Shown here piece after piece: positions 24,523-33,338 of a DNA stretch of 40,426 nt (within the stretch, counting starts at the first letter, position 1; every line of letters begins with the position of its first letter). Below the pieces are notes generated by a model, which searched no databases, was not told where the DNA came from, and saw only the letters and a list, made by a program, of their open reading frames with translations. Source of the stretch: Romboutsia timonensis. GTDB taxonomy: Bacteria > Bacillota > Clostridia > Peptostreptococcales > Peptostreptococcaceae. The stretch lies in assembly GCF_900106845.1 (NCBI RefSeq), contig NZ_LT629850.1, positions 982,146 to 1,022,571 on the forward strand, given 5' to 3'. Made by a program: the position numbers and the translations under genes.

Positions 24523-26442
24523 TTAACTAGCTTTATTCTTATCTTTATACCAAATAGTGAACTTAAATAAAGTAAGTATTAATAATGCAAAGAATATTAC
24601 AGAACCTATTTGACCTAGGTTAACAAAATCAGATAAGTTTATTATATCTGCTAGAGAGCTTTCTCCAATTTTTATAACTGCGAATATAGCAAGTAATACA
24701 CCTACTAAACCTTCACCTGCTATAAGACCTGAAGTATATAAAACACCTCTGTCAATTTGTTCTTTTTTAACTTCTTTAAATACATTTTTTCTATTTTCAA
24801 GGAATAATCTTATAACTCCACCAAACATTATACCAGCACTTAAGTGAATTGGAAGATATAGACCAACTGCAAATGGAAGTACAGGTATACCTATTATTTC
24901 AACAGCTATAGCAATACCAGCACCAGCAAATATTAATGGCCAAGGAAGATTTCCTTCCATAACACCCTCAACAACTAATTTCATAAGTGTAGCTTGAGGA
25001 GCAGGTATATCTTTTGAACCAAATCCCCATGCAGCATTTAAAAGATATAAAACTGCACCGATAGTTAAAGCAGATATTAAAACTCCTATAAGTTCTCCTA
25101 ATTGTTGCTTTCTAGGAGTAGCACCAACAATATAACCTGTTTTTAAGTCTTGAGAAGTATCTCCTGCAATTGCAGCTATTATACATATAACAGAACCTAT
25201 TGCTATAGAACCCATCATACCATCTTGACCAACCATACCAGTTGATTTTAAAGCTAATGTACTTATTAATAAAGTAGCTATAGCCATACCAGAAACTGGG
25301 TTATTACTACTACCAACTAAACCAACAAGTCTTGAAGATACTGTTGCAAAGAAGAAACCAAATATAGCTATTAAAAGAGCACCAACAAAATTAACAGGAA
25401 TAGAAGGTATTAACCATATAGCAATAACTACAGCTAATGAACCTAATAAAACAACTTTCATAGACATATCTTGGTCAGTTCTTAATGTAGAATTAGATCT
25501 ATCCATATTAGAATAATCTTTCATTGCTTTAGCAAAAGTATTAATTATTAAAGGAAGAGATTTAATTAAACTTATTATACCACCGCATGCAACAGCACCT
25601 GCACCAATATATCTTATATAACTATCCCAAATTCCCCAAAAGCCTAATTCACTTATAGGAACAGTTCCAGGATAAAGTATTGTGTCTGCTCCAAATAGTG
25701 CAAATAATGGTATTAAAGCAATCCAACCAACTATAGCACCTGCAAACATATATCCAGATATTTCATATCCACATATATAACCAACACCAAGAAGAGCAGG
25801 AAGTACATCTATACCAAATGCAGCATTAGAATATCCTGGTATTTCCCATTCTATTTCACTTGGGAATAGTTTAAGACCATCAGCTATAAATTTATAAACT
25901 GCTGCAATTCCAAGACCTGCAAAAACTACAGAAGCTTTAGAACCACCTTCTTCACCTGCAAGTAAAACTTCAGCACAAGCTGTTCCTTCTGGGTATGGAA
26001 GTATACCATGTTCTTTAACTATAAGTGCTTTTCTTAAAGGAATCATAAATAATACTCCAAGTAATCCACCACATAAAGCTATAAGTGCAATTTTTAATAA
26101 ACTAGGACTTCCAATTCCCCAATCTTTCATCCATATAAACATTGCAGGTAATGTAAATATAGCACCTGCAGCTAATGATTCGCCAGCTGAACCTATAGTC
26201 TGAACTAAGTTGTTTTCAAGTATAGATTCTCTTTTTAATATAACCCTTAAGACACCCATTGATATAACTGCAGCAGGAATAGATGCACTAACTGTCATAC
26301 CAACCCTAAGACCTAAGTAGGCATTAGCAGCACCAAATATAACTGCCAACAAACATCCTAATATTATAGATGTAGCTGTAAATTCAGGAACTATTTTATT
26401 AGCAGGTATAAAGGGCTTAAACTCTTTTTGATTATCCATCAT
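24523..26442 (-). CDS. OPT family oligopeptide transporter
   Basis: A 639-residue polytopic protein with about 14-16 helices, matching the bacterial OPT family (proton-coupled oligopeptide or metal-chelate uptake). Landmarks: AANAYLGLRVGMTVSASIPAA (given in part: YLGLRVGMTVSASIP, residues 43-57), NNLVQTIGSAGESLAAGAIF, PYPEGTACAEVLLAGE, SSNNPVSGMAIATLL and GDTSQDLKTGYIVGATP. AGGAGGT lies 4 bases before the ATG. Probably monocistronic. The substrate is inferred from the family only. Confidence 0.92.
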   Translation of the reverse strand: MMDNQKEFKPFIPANKIVPEFTATSIILGCLLAVIFGAANAYLGLRVGMTVSASIPAAVISMGVLRVILKRESILENNLVQTIGSAGESLAAGAIFTLPAMFIWMKDWGIGSPSLLKIALIALCGGLLGVLFMIPLRKALIVKEHGILPYPEGTACAEVLLAGEEGGSKASVVFAGLGIAAVYKFIADGLKLFPSEIEWEIPGYSNAAFGIDVLPALLGVGYICGYEISGYMFAGAIVGWIALIPLFALFGADTILYPGTVPISELGFWGIWDSYIRYIGAGAVACGGIISLIKSLPLIINTFAKAMKDYSNMDRSNSTLRTDQDMSMKVVLLGSLAVVIAIWLIPSIPVNFVGALLIAIFGFFFATVSSRLVGLVGSSNNPVSGMAIATLLISTLALKSTGMVGQDGMMGSIAIGSVICIIAAIAGDTSQDLKTGYIVGATPRKQQLGELIGVLISALTIGAVLYLLNAAWGFGSKDIPAPQATLMKLVVEGVMEGNLPWPLIFAGAGIAIAVEIIGIPVLPFAVGLYLPIHLSAGIMFGGVIRLFLENRKNVFKEVKKEQIDRGVLYTSGLIAGEGLVGVLLAIFAVIKIGESSLADIINLSDFVNLGQIGSVIFFALLILTLFKFTIWYKDKNKAS

Positions 26443-26607
26443 AGTACCTCCTTTTAATTTATATAATTTTGTTATGTAGGATTAGATAATTAATTGTATG
26501 TCTACTAAACTATATATATACATAAAGGGCTAGTACTTATTGTAAGGCAATAAAAATAAATTTTTATATATTAATAAGTAGAAAAAGAGATATATAATAG
26601 TAAAATG

Positions 26608-26654
26608 TACCCTATAGAGTAGACAGCTAATAAAAAGGTCTACTCTATAGGGTA
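26608..26654 (+). terminator. 17-bp hairpin in the left end of the IS3 element
   Basis: Positions 26608-26624 are perfectly complementary to 26638-26654, followed by ATTTTG. It overlaps the left inverted repeat and lies 48 bases before orfA. It could stop transcripts entering from outside and so insulate the transposase. The T-run is short. Confidence 0.5.
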
Positions 26655-26701
26655 TTTTGTATATAATTAAATAAATAATAATTAGATCGGAGAAAATTTT
26701 A

Positions 26702-27121
26702 ATGAGTAAAAAATTATTTACAGAAGAGGAAATAATAATATTAAAACAAAACAAATACGTTAAGAAAGTAACTTCAAAAGGTATTACCTATACAGATGAA
26801 TTTAAAAGAATATTTATAGATGAAAATGGTAATGGTAAACTTCCTAGAATAATATTTGAAGAGTGTGGCTTCAATATCGATATTATAGGCATGCAAAGAG
26901 TTAAATCTTCTGCTAGCAGATGGCGTACGGCCTTTAAAAATGGAGGAGCTATAAAACTTACAGATACTCGCAAATACAATACTGGAAGACCTATTGAGAA
27001 AGATCTTTCAATAGAAGAAAAATACAAAAAACTAGAAGCTAAAATGAAGTTACTTCAAGCTGAAAATGAATTACTAAAAAAGTTAGATATGATAGAAAGG
27101 AGAGTGTTAAAGAAGAAGTAA
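26702..27121 (+). CDS. IS3-family transposase subunit OrfA
   Basis: 139 residues: an N-terminal helix-turn-helix region (SASRWRTAFKNGG, a DNA-binding helix) and a C-terminal leucine-zipper-like coiled coil (KKLEAKMKLLQAENELLKKL). OrfA binds the inverted repeats. The canonical slippery heptamer A-AAA-AAG at 27076-27082 lies in the overlap with the orfB frame. Upstream ribosome site GGAGAA. Confidence 0.9.
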   Translation: MSKKLFTEEEIIILKQNKYVKKVTSKGITYTDEFKRIFIDENGNGKLPRIIFEECGFNIDIIGMQRVKSSASRWRTAFKNGGAIKLTDTRKYNTGRPIEKDLSIEEKYKKLEAKMKLLQAENELLKKLDMIERRVLKKK

Positions 27122-28032
27122 GTTTATTTTCTTGTGAAAAATATGAGATTATTAAGTCTACAATAAAAAAATATAAACTTAAAAATATGATAAGTTATTT
27201 ATGTAAAGTTGCAGGTGTATCACGTTCTGGGTATTATAAATACTTCTCATCAGAAAGCAAGGATTTAAGAAAATCAAGAGAAGATAAAGATATTTTATCA
27301 AAAGAAAATGTATTAAAAGCTTTTAACTTTAAAGGACGTAAAAAAGGTGCAAGACAAATAAAAATGGTTTTAAAAGATAGATTTAATATAATATATAATT
27401 TAAAGCGTATTAGGAGAATAATGAAAAAATATGGAATAGTTTGCCCGTATAGAAAAGCGAATCCTTACAGACGTATGATGAAAGCAAGTAAAGAGCATAC
27501 TATTGTTTCTAATTTCATAAACAGAGAATTTAAGCAAGATATACCATATAAAGTGCTATTAACAGATATTACATATTTAAGTTATAAAAATGGAAAAAAA
27601 GCATACTTGTCTACAATAAAAGACTCCTCTACAAATGAAATATTAGCTCATTATGTCTCAGATAACCTACGGTTAGATATTGTTTTAAATACACTAGAAA
27701 AACTTAAGTCAAATGTGAATTTAAAACTCCATAGCGAAGCTATTTTACACTCAGATCAAGGTGTTCATTACACGAGTCCTAAATTTCAAAAGCAAGTACA
27801 GCAATTAGGTTTAAAACAATCTATGTCAAGGAGAGGCAATTGCTGGGACAATGCTCCACAAGAATCATTCTTTGGGCATTTTAAAGATGAAGTTATTCTT
27901 AGCAAATGTAGTACATTAGAAGAAGTGATAAAAGAAATAGATGATTATATGGATTACTATAATAATTATAGATATCAATGGAATTTAAGCAAGATGACTC
28001 CTGTTCAGTACAGAAATCATCTTGTTTCTTAG
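27070..28032 (+). CDS. IS3-family transposase subunit OrfB, made by -1 frameshift
   Basis: The frame is open from 27070 with no good start codon near the overlap; the first ATG is 27187. Numbering from that ATG, the rve (DDE) core has Asp127 (LLTDITY), Asp190 (LHSDQGVHY) and Glu226 (NAPQESFFGHFKDE); the 35-residue gap between the second Asp and Glu is the IS3 hallmark. The N-terminal HTH_21 segment (ARQIKMVLKDRF, RIMKKYGIV) precedes it. A -1 slip at 27076-27082 would yield the OrfAB transposase, as in IS150 and IS911. Everything needed appears intact. Confidence 0.9.
   Translation: MTKKVRYDRKESVKEEVSLFSCEKYEIIKSTIKKYKLKNMISYLCKVAGVSRSGYYKYFSSESKDLRKSREDKDILSKENVLKAFNFKGRKKGARQIKMVLKDRFNIIYNLKRIRRIMKKYGIVCPYRKANPYRRMMKASKEHTIVSNFINREFKQDIPYKVLLTDITYLSYKNGKKAYLSTIKDSSTNEILAHYVSDNLRLDIVLNTLEKLKSNVNLKLHSEAILHSDQGVHYTSPKFQKQVQQLGLKQSMSRRGNCWDNAPQESFFGHFKDEVILSKCSTLEEVIKEIDDYMDYYNNYRYQWNLSKMTPVQYRNHLVS
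27076..27082 (+). promoter_or_regulatory. -1 ribosomal frameshift site (A AAA AAG)
   Basis: In the orfA frame the codons read CTA AAA AAG, giving the classical slippery heptamer. The orfB frame is -1 relative to orfA and opens at 27070, so the heptamer lies correctly within the overlap. The stimulatory structure was not identified. Confidence 0.75.
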
Positions 28033-28070
28033 AAATACCTTTTTTTAAATTGTCCTTGACAAAGGGTACA

Positions 28071-28433
28071 CTTTATAGTTATATAAATTAGTAAAAGATA
28101 TTATAAATATAAAAAATAAAAAGTATATTATGTTTTATTGTGGTGAAAAAAGATTACTAATGACGATATCAATGAATAAAAAATACATATTTCGCTTTAA
28201 AATTTCATAAAAATATCAATGTCGTTATAAATTGAATTTTTTTGATAAAGTCGTTGGAATAACTGAGTTTAAAGATTTCCTGGGCAATTATATTTCCTTA
28301 AAAATATATATTAAAAACCTAAAATATATATTAGTTAATAAAAAGGATATATATGTAATAAACTAGAAATAGATATAAATATATAGTTGAGAATACTATA
28401 TATGTGATAAAAAAATATTAAAGGAGAATAGAT
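28071..28433. other. 363-base AT-rich intergenic region right of the IS3 element
   Basis: No supportable gene. The part at about 28155-28260 has weak similarity to the dispersed repeat (a TTATAAATTGAATTTTTT stretch like the one near 31771). The rest is A/T-rich leader of the following gene, which has AAAGGAGAA at its start. Confidence 0.4.
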
Positions 28434-28991
28434 ATGGATACACTAAAAAGATTTACAAATAATTTATGCGGAGATTTTAATAATGATAAACAGATTCAAG
28501 ATCAAGAAGCTAAAGGCAAAGTAACTCATCCTAAAGCTAAACATATAAATAGGATAGCAAATGATAAAATAATAAATTTACCATGTGACTTTAATGGATA
28601 TTTTATAATTGAAGAAAGTTATTATGAAATAGGAAATAGGAAAAATATATTACCTCATTTATTTTTATTCACATTAAATGAAAATAATCAAGTAGTATTA
28701 ACATCTTATGATTTACCTGAAGGTATATCAAAAGAAGAGTTTAAAAATGATAATAATAATTTAATAATAGATTATAATAAATTAGTTAAATCAGAAAAGT
28801 TTACTCCTATGATATATATAGAAGTAAATGATGGATTTGAAGGTGAGAGCATAAGTGACTTTGGAGGAGGAGTTAAATTTACTTTAAAAGAAAGAACTGA
28901 AAAAGGTAAATTATATGTAAGCGAAGTATTTGAGAAAAATGGTAAAATAACTTTTGGATTTGTAGACCCTATAGTATATGATAAAATATAA
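28434..28991 (+). CDS. Uncharacterised 185-residue protein
   Basis: Not recognised. Soluble, no signal peptide or membrane helix. The N-terminus (MDTLKRFTNNLCGDFNNDKQ) is followed by a GKVTHPKAKHINRI segment, a predicted beta-rich part with FNGYFIIEESYY and PHLFLFTLNENNQVVLTSYDLP, and a Gly-rich DFGGGVKF turn. Good ribosome site (AAAGGAGAA) and a shared terminator support expression. There is slight overall resemblance to CpcT/CpeT-like lipocalin folds, which I cannot confirm. Confidence 0.7.
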   Translation: MDTLKRFTNNLCGDFNNDKQIQDQEAKGKVTHPKAKHINRIANDKIINLPCDFNGYFIIEESYYEIGNRKNILPHLFLFTLNENNQVVLTSYDLPEGISKEEFKNDNNNLIIDYNKLVKSEKFTPMIYIEVNDGFEGESISDFGGGVKFTLKERTEKGKLYVSEVFEKNGKITFGFVDPIVYDKI

Positions 28992-29002
28992 TAAGAGTAA
29001 AT

Positions 29003-29070
29003 AAAGTACATAATAGATTATATTAATTTTAAAATAGAATTAATATAATTTATATATGTACTTTATTTTT
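29003..29070. terminator. Terminator between the two converging uncharacterised genes
   Basis: AAAGTACATA (29003-29012) pairs with 29055-29064, and an inner ATTATATTAATT/AATTAATATAAT stem extends it; TTATTTTT follows on the plus strand. Confidence 0.75.
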
Positions 29071-29089
29071 ATTATATTTTATTATAAAT

Positions 29090-29842
29090 TTAGTACTCAA
29101 GCAGAGGAATAACAGATCCTAAATCTAATAATTTATCATCACTCAAAGAAACTAATTTTTTATTTTTACTTTCAATAAAATCTAGTATTTTATCATAATC
29201 AGGATGATTTTTTATATTTCCAAGGAAAGTCAATTCATTGTTTGAGATTAAAAAACTACAACCACCTATAAATCCATAATTTAACTCAAATAGATCAATA
29301 TGTCCTTTTTCTATTAACAAACAATCTATACCGTATTTTATAACTTCTTTATATATACCTTCATCTGAAGTAATCAAAGAATTATCATCAACTATACATA
29401 TAGAGCACTTACAATATCCTTGAGATACATTTATTTTTTTTATGTTATTTTTTTCTAAATAATTAAGTATTACTTTATCTGTATACTTAAAATTGTGTAT
29501 AGCAAAATTTTTAAGAATTACTATATTATAATGTATATTGTATGGATATTTATTTTTTATAATAGAATCTCCACAGAGTACATTAAAACCATAAGGCTTT
29601 AAAACATCTTTATAATAATTATATACATTAGGAGCAACTACTATATTATTATCATTTAACTTACATACACTTATATCAGGATGATATTTAATGGCTTCAT
29701 AAGTATTACTACAACAAGTAGATTTTATTATACTTACTCCCATATTATTTAGATTGGTTTCCATGTTTTTTGGAATTCTTTTATCAACTATGGCAAGCTG
29801 TAGTTTATTATTTACTATAAATGAATTTTTTGCAAAGTTCAT
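29090..29842 (-). CDS. Conserved clostridial protein, possibly DUF6873 type
   Basis: 250 residues, soluble, no signal peptide. Distinctive parts: LAIVDKRIPKNMETNLNNMG near the start, a VAPNVYNYY segment, NVSQGYCKCSICIVDDNSLI with closely spaced Cys, TSDEGIYKEVIKYGIDCLLI and LNYGFIGGCSFLI. This repeated strand-turn plan with Asp/Cys/Gly-rich loops recalls the pentein fold of amidinotransferases, but I cannot confirm that. I believe it belongs to the clostridial family called DUF6873; no function is known to me. Ribosome site AAGGAGAT upstream. Confidence 0.6.
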   Translation of the reverse strand: MNFAKNSFIVNNKLQLAIVDKRIPKNMETNLNNMGVSIIKSTCCSNTYEAIKYHPDISVCKLNDNNIVVAPNVYNYYKDVLKPYGFNVLCGDSIIKNKYPYNIHYNIVILKNFAIHNFKYTDKVILNYLEKNNIKKINVSQGYCKCSICIVDDNSLITSDEGIYKEVIKYGIDCLLIEKGHIDLFELNYGFIGGCSFLISNNELTFLGNIKNHPDYDKILDFIESKNKKLVSLSDDKLLDLGSVIPLLEY

Positions 29843-30283
29843 TGTTTATCTCCTTATAATTTAATACATAATTTATTATATAAAGTTTTATGTTTTTTTC
29901 AAGTTAGCTATATAAATATGACTTTAACATAGATGGTATTTAGTAAATAAATATTTTAATATACTAACTATTTAAAATCAAATTTTATATGTAAATCACA
30001 CATTAAAGCTTAAAGAATAAGAATAAATGATTTTTTACATATAAGGAAAAAACATTAAACTTTGTTTCACAAGCTATAATGAAAATGATTGTTTTGTAAT
30101 GGCTTCGCCTATAATCAATATAAAGCGAGTAATAAACCTTGAATATAATGTAGTAATACGATTCTTACAAGGAAACTAGGAATAGTAGCTGATAAGAACA
30201 AGATATTGTGCAAATAGCACGTGTAGGAATTTTTTTAGGACAGTTACTATAAATTCGCTTTATATCTTGTTATGGAGGTAACT
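29843..30283. other. Intergenic region holding the left end of the IS110 element
   Basis: The first 200 bases are AT-rich without features. From about 30090 the base composition rises and structured sequence begins, interpreted as the non-coding left end of the IS110 element (see the RNA entry). No coding sequence seen. Confidence 0.5.
30095..30275 (+). ncRNA. Candidate bridge RNA of the IS110 element
   Basis: In the IS110 group the non-coding left end encodes an RNA that pairs with donor and target DNA. Here about 180 bases upstream of the recombinase are enclosed by an 11-bp inverted repeat (30118-30128 with 30255-30265). Within it are a CCTTG (30137-30141)/CAAGG (30168-30172) stem around a 26-base loop, a GTGC/GCAC hairpin near 30215-30227, and a run of T near 30229-30237. 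Before it, GGCTTCGCC forms a small hairpin. Size and layout fit a bridge RNA; guide loops were not assigned. Confidence 0.45.
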
Positions 30284-31534
30284 ATGGATGCAATCGTAGA
30301 AAGATGTGCTGGGTTAGATGTTCATTTGGATACAGTGGTAGCATGTGTTTTATATGGTAAATTAGATATAAAACCTAAAAAAGAAGTAAAGACATTTTCT
30401 ACAACTACTAAAGGATTGTTAGAATTATTGGATTTCATAAATCAGAAAGAATGTACTCATGTAGCTATGGAAAGTACAGGAATCTATTGGAAGCCTGTAT
30501 GGAATATACTTGAAAGCGGAGCTTTTGACTTAATAGTAGCAAATGCTAAAAAAATAAAAAATGTACCGGGAAGAAAAACAGATGTCAAAGATGCAGAATG
30601 GATAGCTAGCTTATTAAGATGCGGTTTAATAGAAAAAAGCTTTGTACCACCAGAGAGAATTCGAGATTTAAGGGATTTAACTAGGTTAAGAAAAGAATTG
30701 TTAGGTGAAGTTAATAGAAATAAAAATAGAATCCATAAGGTGTTACAAGATGCAAATATAAAAATATCAAGTGTACTTTCAGATGTATTTGGAGAAACTG
30801 GAAAATCTATTTTAAATCAAATAATAGGTAATCAATGTATCACAGAAGAATTTATTTATTCATTGTATGAAGGAAGAGGAAAATCAAAGTTAAAATCTAC
30901 CCCAATGGAAATGTATGAAGCGCTTAATGGTAAAATCAGAGGGCATCATGTGATATTATTGGGAATGCACAATAGTAATATTGTATTTTTAGAAAAACAA
31001 ATTAATGAATTAGAAAAAGAAATTGATATATTACTTCAAAAAGAAAGAGATAGTTTAGAGTTATTAGAAACAATACCTGGTATTAGTAAAATATCTGCCT
31101 CAAGTATAATAGCTGAAATAGGAACTAGTATGGATGTATTTAAAACTGAGAAACATATAAGTTCCTGGGCTGGTTTATGTCCAAAAAACAATGAGAGTGC
31201 AGGTAAAAAGAAAAGAAGTGGTATAAAGTCAGGTAACAATTGGCTCAGGTCTATGTTGTGTGAGTGTGCATGGTCAGCCACCAAGAAAAAAGATAGCAGA
31301 TTTAAAAATAAGTACTGGAGCATGGTTCCCCGAATGGGAAGGAAGAAAGCACTAATAGCGATAGCTAATATGATGTTAAGACTGATATATCACTTATTAA
31401 AAACTAAAAGTACATATAAAGAGTTAGAAATCCAATATTTTATAGATAAAGATAAAAGAAGAGAAGATAGGATTATAAAAGAACTAAAATCCAAAGGTTA
31501 TCTTGTAGAAAAAGATAGTTTACAAATGGCATAA
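30284..31534 (+). CDS. IS110-family recombinase/transposase
   Basis: 416 residues from ATG 30284, chosen because GGAGGT (30274-30279) precedes it by 4 bases; an ATG 12 bases earlier overlaps that site. The N-terminal RuvC-like DEDD domain shows Asp12 (AGLDVHLD), a Glu in VAMESTGIYW and Asp residues in GRKTDVKDAEWIA. A coiled middle part follows, then the Transposase_20 domain with PGISKISASSIIAEIG (the likely catalytic Ser) and WAGLCPKNNESAGKKKRSG. The gene is intact. It acts with the element's own guide RNA. Confidence 0.93.
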   Translation: MDAIVERCAGLDVHLDTVVACVLYGKLDIKPKKEVKTFSTTTKGLLELLDFINQKECTHVAMESTGIYWKPVWNILESGAFDLIVANAKKIKNVPGRKTDVKDAEWIASLLRCGLIEKSFVPPERIRDLRDLTRLRKELLGEVNRNKNRIHKVLQDANIKISSVLSDVFGETGKSILNQIIGNQCITEEFIYSLYEGRGKSKLKSTPMEMYEALNGKIRGHHVILLGMHNSNIVFLEKQINELEKEIDILLQKERDSLELLETIPGISKISASSIIAEIGTSMDVFKTEKHISSWAGLCPKNNESAGKKKRSGIKSGNNWLRSMLCECAWSATKKKDSRFKNKYWSMVPRMGRKKALIAIANMMLRLIYHLLKTKSTYKELEIQYFIDKDKRREDRIIKELKSKGYLVEKDSLQMA

Positions 31535-31545
31535 AATGTAAAAAT

Positions 31546-31588
31546 AACACTAAATTAAGCCTATAAAAGATAGGTTTACTTTAGTGTT
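31546..31588 (+). other. Compound hairpin at the IS110 right end
   Basis: AACACTAAA (31546-31554) pairs with 31580-31588 and encloses GCCTAT/ATAGGT. It lies just after the recombinase stop and may be a terminator or part of the right end. A run of A, not T, follows. Confidence 0.45.
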
Positions 31589-32425
31589 GCAAAAAATAGC
31601 CTACGGCTAGAATCATTTTCGTAGGAATTATATTATGAAAAAATGGTGTATAACCTATGAATATGAGTAACATCAATACTTTATCAAAGTAAAAAATGAT
31701 ATTTTGAGCAACGTATGTATCTGTAGCGTGAGCAAGGATATATCGTTGGCGAAATGAGCGAAGCGAATTTTTTATAAATTGAAATTTTTTAAGAACAAAT
31801 AGTAAAAAAAGTGGTAAAATAGATCTATACATAATATAATATTTTTAGGTGAAAAATATAGAAAAAATTCTACATAATATAACAAAAAATGAAAAATACT
31901 AAAATATAATATTTTATAAATTTATATCTAAAGTAAATTTCATATATTACAATATAAATATTTGTTTTAGATGTGGAATATTAGTCCTATCTTAAGCTAT
32001 AATGTTAAAAGAGGCAAAAGTATAGACTATATATTATTAATTATATTCAAAACATTAAAAGAGAAAATATTTGTAGATATATTACTTAACTTAATAGAGG
32101 ATTTTCTATATAAATAATATAATTAATATTTAGTTGAAAATATTTAAGACTCAAAGTTGATACTTACTATAAAATAAGTGATTTATTAATAGGGTCAAAT
32201 AAATAGTTTCTAAAGGAATAAAATGTATTAAATATATATACTTTAGTAATAAATTTATATATTGTAAATACAATTTATACGATATATAGTAATTAAAATA
32301 AAATATTAAAATGGACAAAGCAAAAATGGTTAATATTAAACTTATAAATTCAATAATATATTTTAGTTTTATATTGGATTTATATTTTATATGCTTTAAA
32401 TAAATATTAAAGGGAGTTTTAAGAA
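31589..32425. other. Long AT-rich intergenic region between IS110 and degV
   Basis: The first 200 bases contain small hairpins (TAGCC/GGCTA near 31597-31609) and the dispersed repeat. The remaining 630 bases are A/T-rich. An open stretch of 48 codons from 31971 has no ribosome site. I see no supportable gene; a decayed gene is possible. Confidence 0.5.
31648..31790 (+). repeat. Dispersed intergenic repeat, copy B (longest copy)
   Basis: Its left arm (31651-31700) matches copy A near 5758-5806; its core (31729-31755) matches copy C near 11430-11456 on the other strand at 26 of 27 bases. It includes short inverted pieces such as TTCGCT-type blocks around 31750-31768. It directly follows the IS110 right end. 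Confidence 0.65.
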
Positions 32426-33274
32426 ATGAATAATATTAAAATAATTTATGACACAATGAACGACTTACCAGAAAATATAGATGGTAAATATGATATAGAT
32501 ATGTTACCTACGACTATAATATTTCAAGGTAAAGAGTATAAAGCTGGTGTAGATATAGATAATGATGAATTTTATAAATTATTAAGAGATAATAAAGAAA
32601 TACCAACTACATCTCAAGTTACATATATGACTTTTAAAGAAACATTTGAAAAGTATGTAAAAGAAGGTAAAAAGGTATTATACATGGCAGGTTCATCAAA
32701 AGGTTCAGGAACTTATCAAAGTGCAATGCTTGCTAAAAATGATATAGAATCTGACGATATATACATATTTGATACTTATAGTTTATGTATAGGTGGAGGT
32801 TTATTAGTTCTTGAAGCAGCTAAAATGGTAGAAGAAGGCTTAGATATAGATACGATAATTAAGAAACTTGAAGAATATAAAGATAAAGTGCAAGTATATT
32901 TCTCAGTTGATTCGCTAGATTATCTGTATAAAGGTGGTAGAATATCTGGGACTAAGGCAGCAGTTGGAAGTTTACTTAATATAAAGCCTATACTTAAAAT
33001 AGAAGATGGATTAGTTAAGCAAAAAACTCAAGTAAGAGGAAGTAAAAAAATAATACCAACACTTATAGAAAAGTTAAAAGAAGAAATCGGAGATGATTTC
33101 TCTGATAAAGATATATATGTTGGATATGGAGATGACTTAGAAACTAATGAAAAGTTCGTTGAAAAAGTTAAGGAAGAATTATCACCTAAAAATGTATATA
33201 CATTCCGTATAGGTTCATGTGTTGCATGTCACTCAGGACCGACTGTTATAGGAATAGCATGTTTAAATAAATAA
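32426..33274 (+). CDS. DegV family fatty-acid-binding protein
   Basis: 282 residues. DegV/FakB-type proteins bind a fatty acid and present it to the kinase FakA for incorporation into phospholipid. Seen: IIYDTMNDLPENI at the N-terminus, PTTSQVTYMTFKETFEKY (the conserved TSQP-like loop), a SSKGSGTYQSA loop, FDTYSLCIGGGLLVLEAA, and DYLYKGGRISGTKAAVGSLL near residue 170, ending GSCVACHSGPTVIG. The DegV motifs are complete. AAAGGGAG upstream and a terminator after it make it a single gene. Confidence 0.93.
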   Translation: MNNIKIIYDTMNDLPENIDGKYDIDMLPTTIIFQGKEYKAGVDIDNDEFYKLLRDNKEIPTTSQVTYMTFKETFEKYVKEGKKVLYMAGSSKGSGTYQSAMLAKNDIESDDIYIFDTYSLCIGGGLLVLEAAKMVEEGLDIDTIIKKLEEYKDKVQVYFSVDSLDYLYKGGRISGTKAAVGSLLNIKPILKIEDGLVKQKTQVRGSKKIIPTLIEKLKEEIGDDFSDKDIYVGYGDDLETNEKFVEKVKEELSPKNVYTFRIGSCVACHSGPTVIGIACLNK

Positions 33275-33279
33275 GTATA

Positions 33280-33312
33280 AAAAGGGAGCACATATATGCT
33301 CCCTTAATTTTT
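33280..33312 (+). terminator. Terminator after degV
   Basis: AAGGGAGCA (33282-33290) pairs with 33297-33305 around a 6-base loop, followed by AATTTTTA. It also lies near the end of the converging collagen-like gene. Confidence 0.85.
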
Positions 33313-33338
33313 ATATCCTAAAATTTATATACTCTAGA

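Larger units (their letters stand above)
26606..28070 (+). mobile_element. IS3-family insertion sequence (IS150-like organisation)
   Basis: The left end TGTACCCTATAGAG (26606 onward) and the right end, whose reverse complement from 28070 reads TGTACCCTTTGTCAAGG, form imperfect inverted repeats beginning TG as in IS3 elements. They bound overlapping orfA and orfB. Length about 1465 bases is normal. No clear target duplication is seen, so the ends could differ by a few bases. It lies between the OPT gene and an uncharacterised gene. Confidence 0.82.
30090..31590 (+). mobile_element. IS110-family insertion sequence (boundaries approximate)
   Basis: An intact IS110-type recombinase gene is flanked by a roughly 190-base structured non-coding left end and a short right end with a compound hairpin (31546-31588). 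IS110 elements lack clear terminal inverted repeats, so the limits given are estimates. The long left end places it in the IS110 rather than the IS1111 group. Confidence 0.65.

Noticed and set aside
31581-31832. 83-codon open frame on the minus strand right of the IS110 element
   Set aside because: It lies across the dispersed repeat and hairpins, has no plausible ribosome site and no recognisable product.
31971-32117. A 48-codon open frame beginning MWNISPILSYNVKRG
   Set aside because: No ribosome site, no recognisable family, and AT-rich sequence in which such frames occur by chance.
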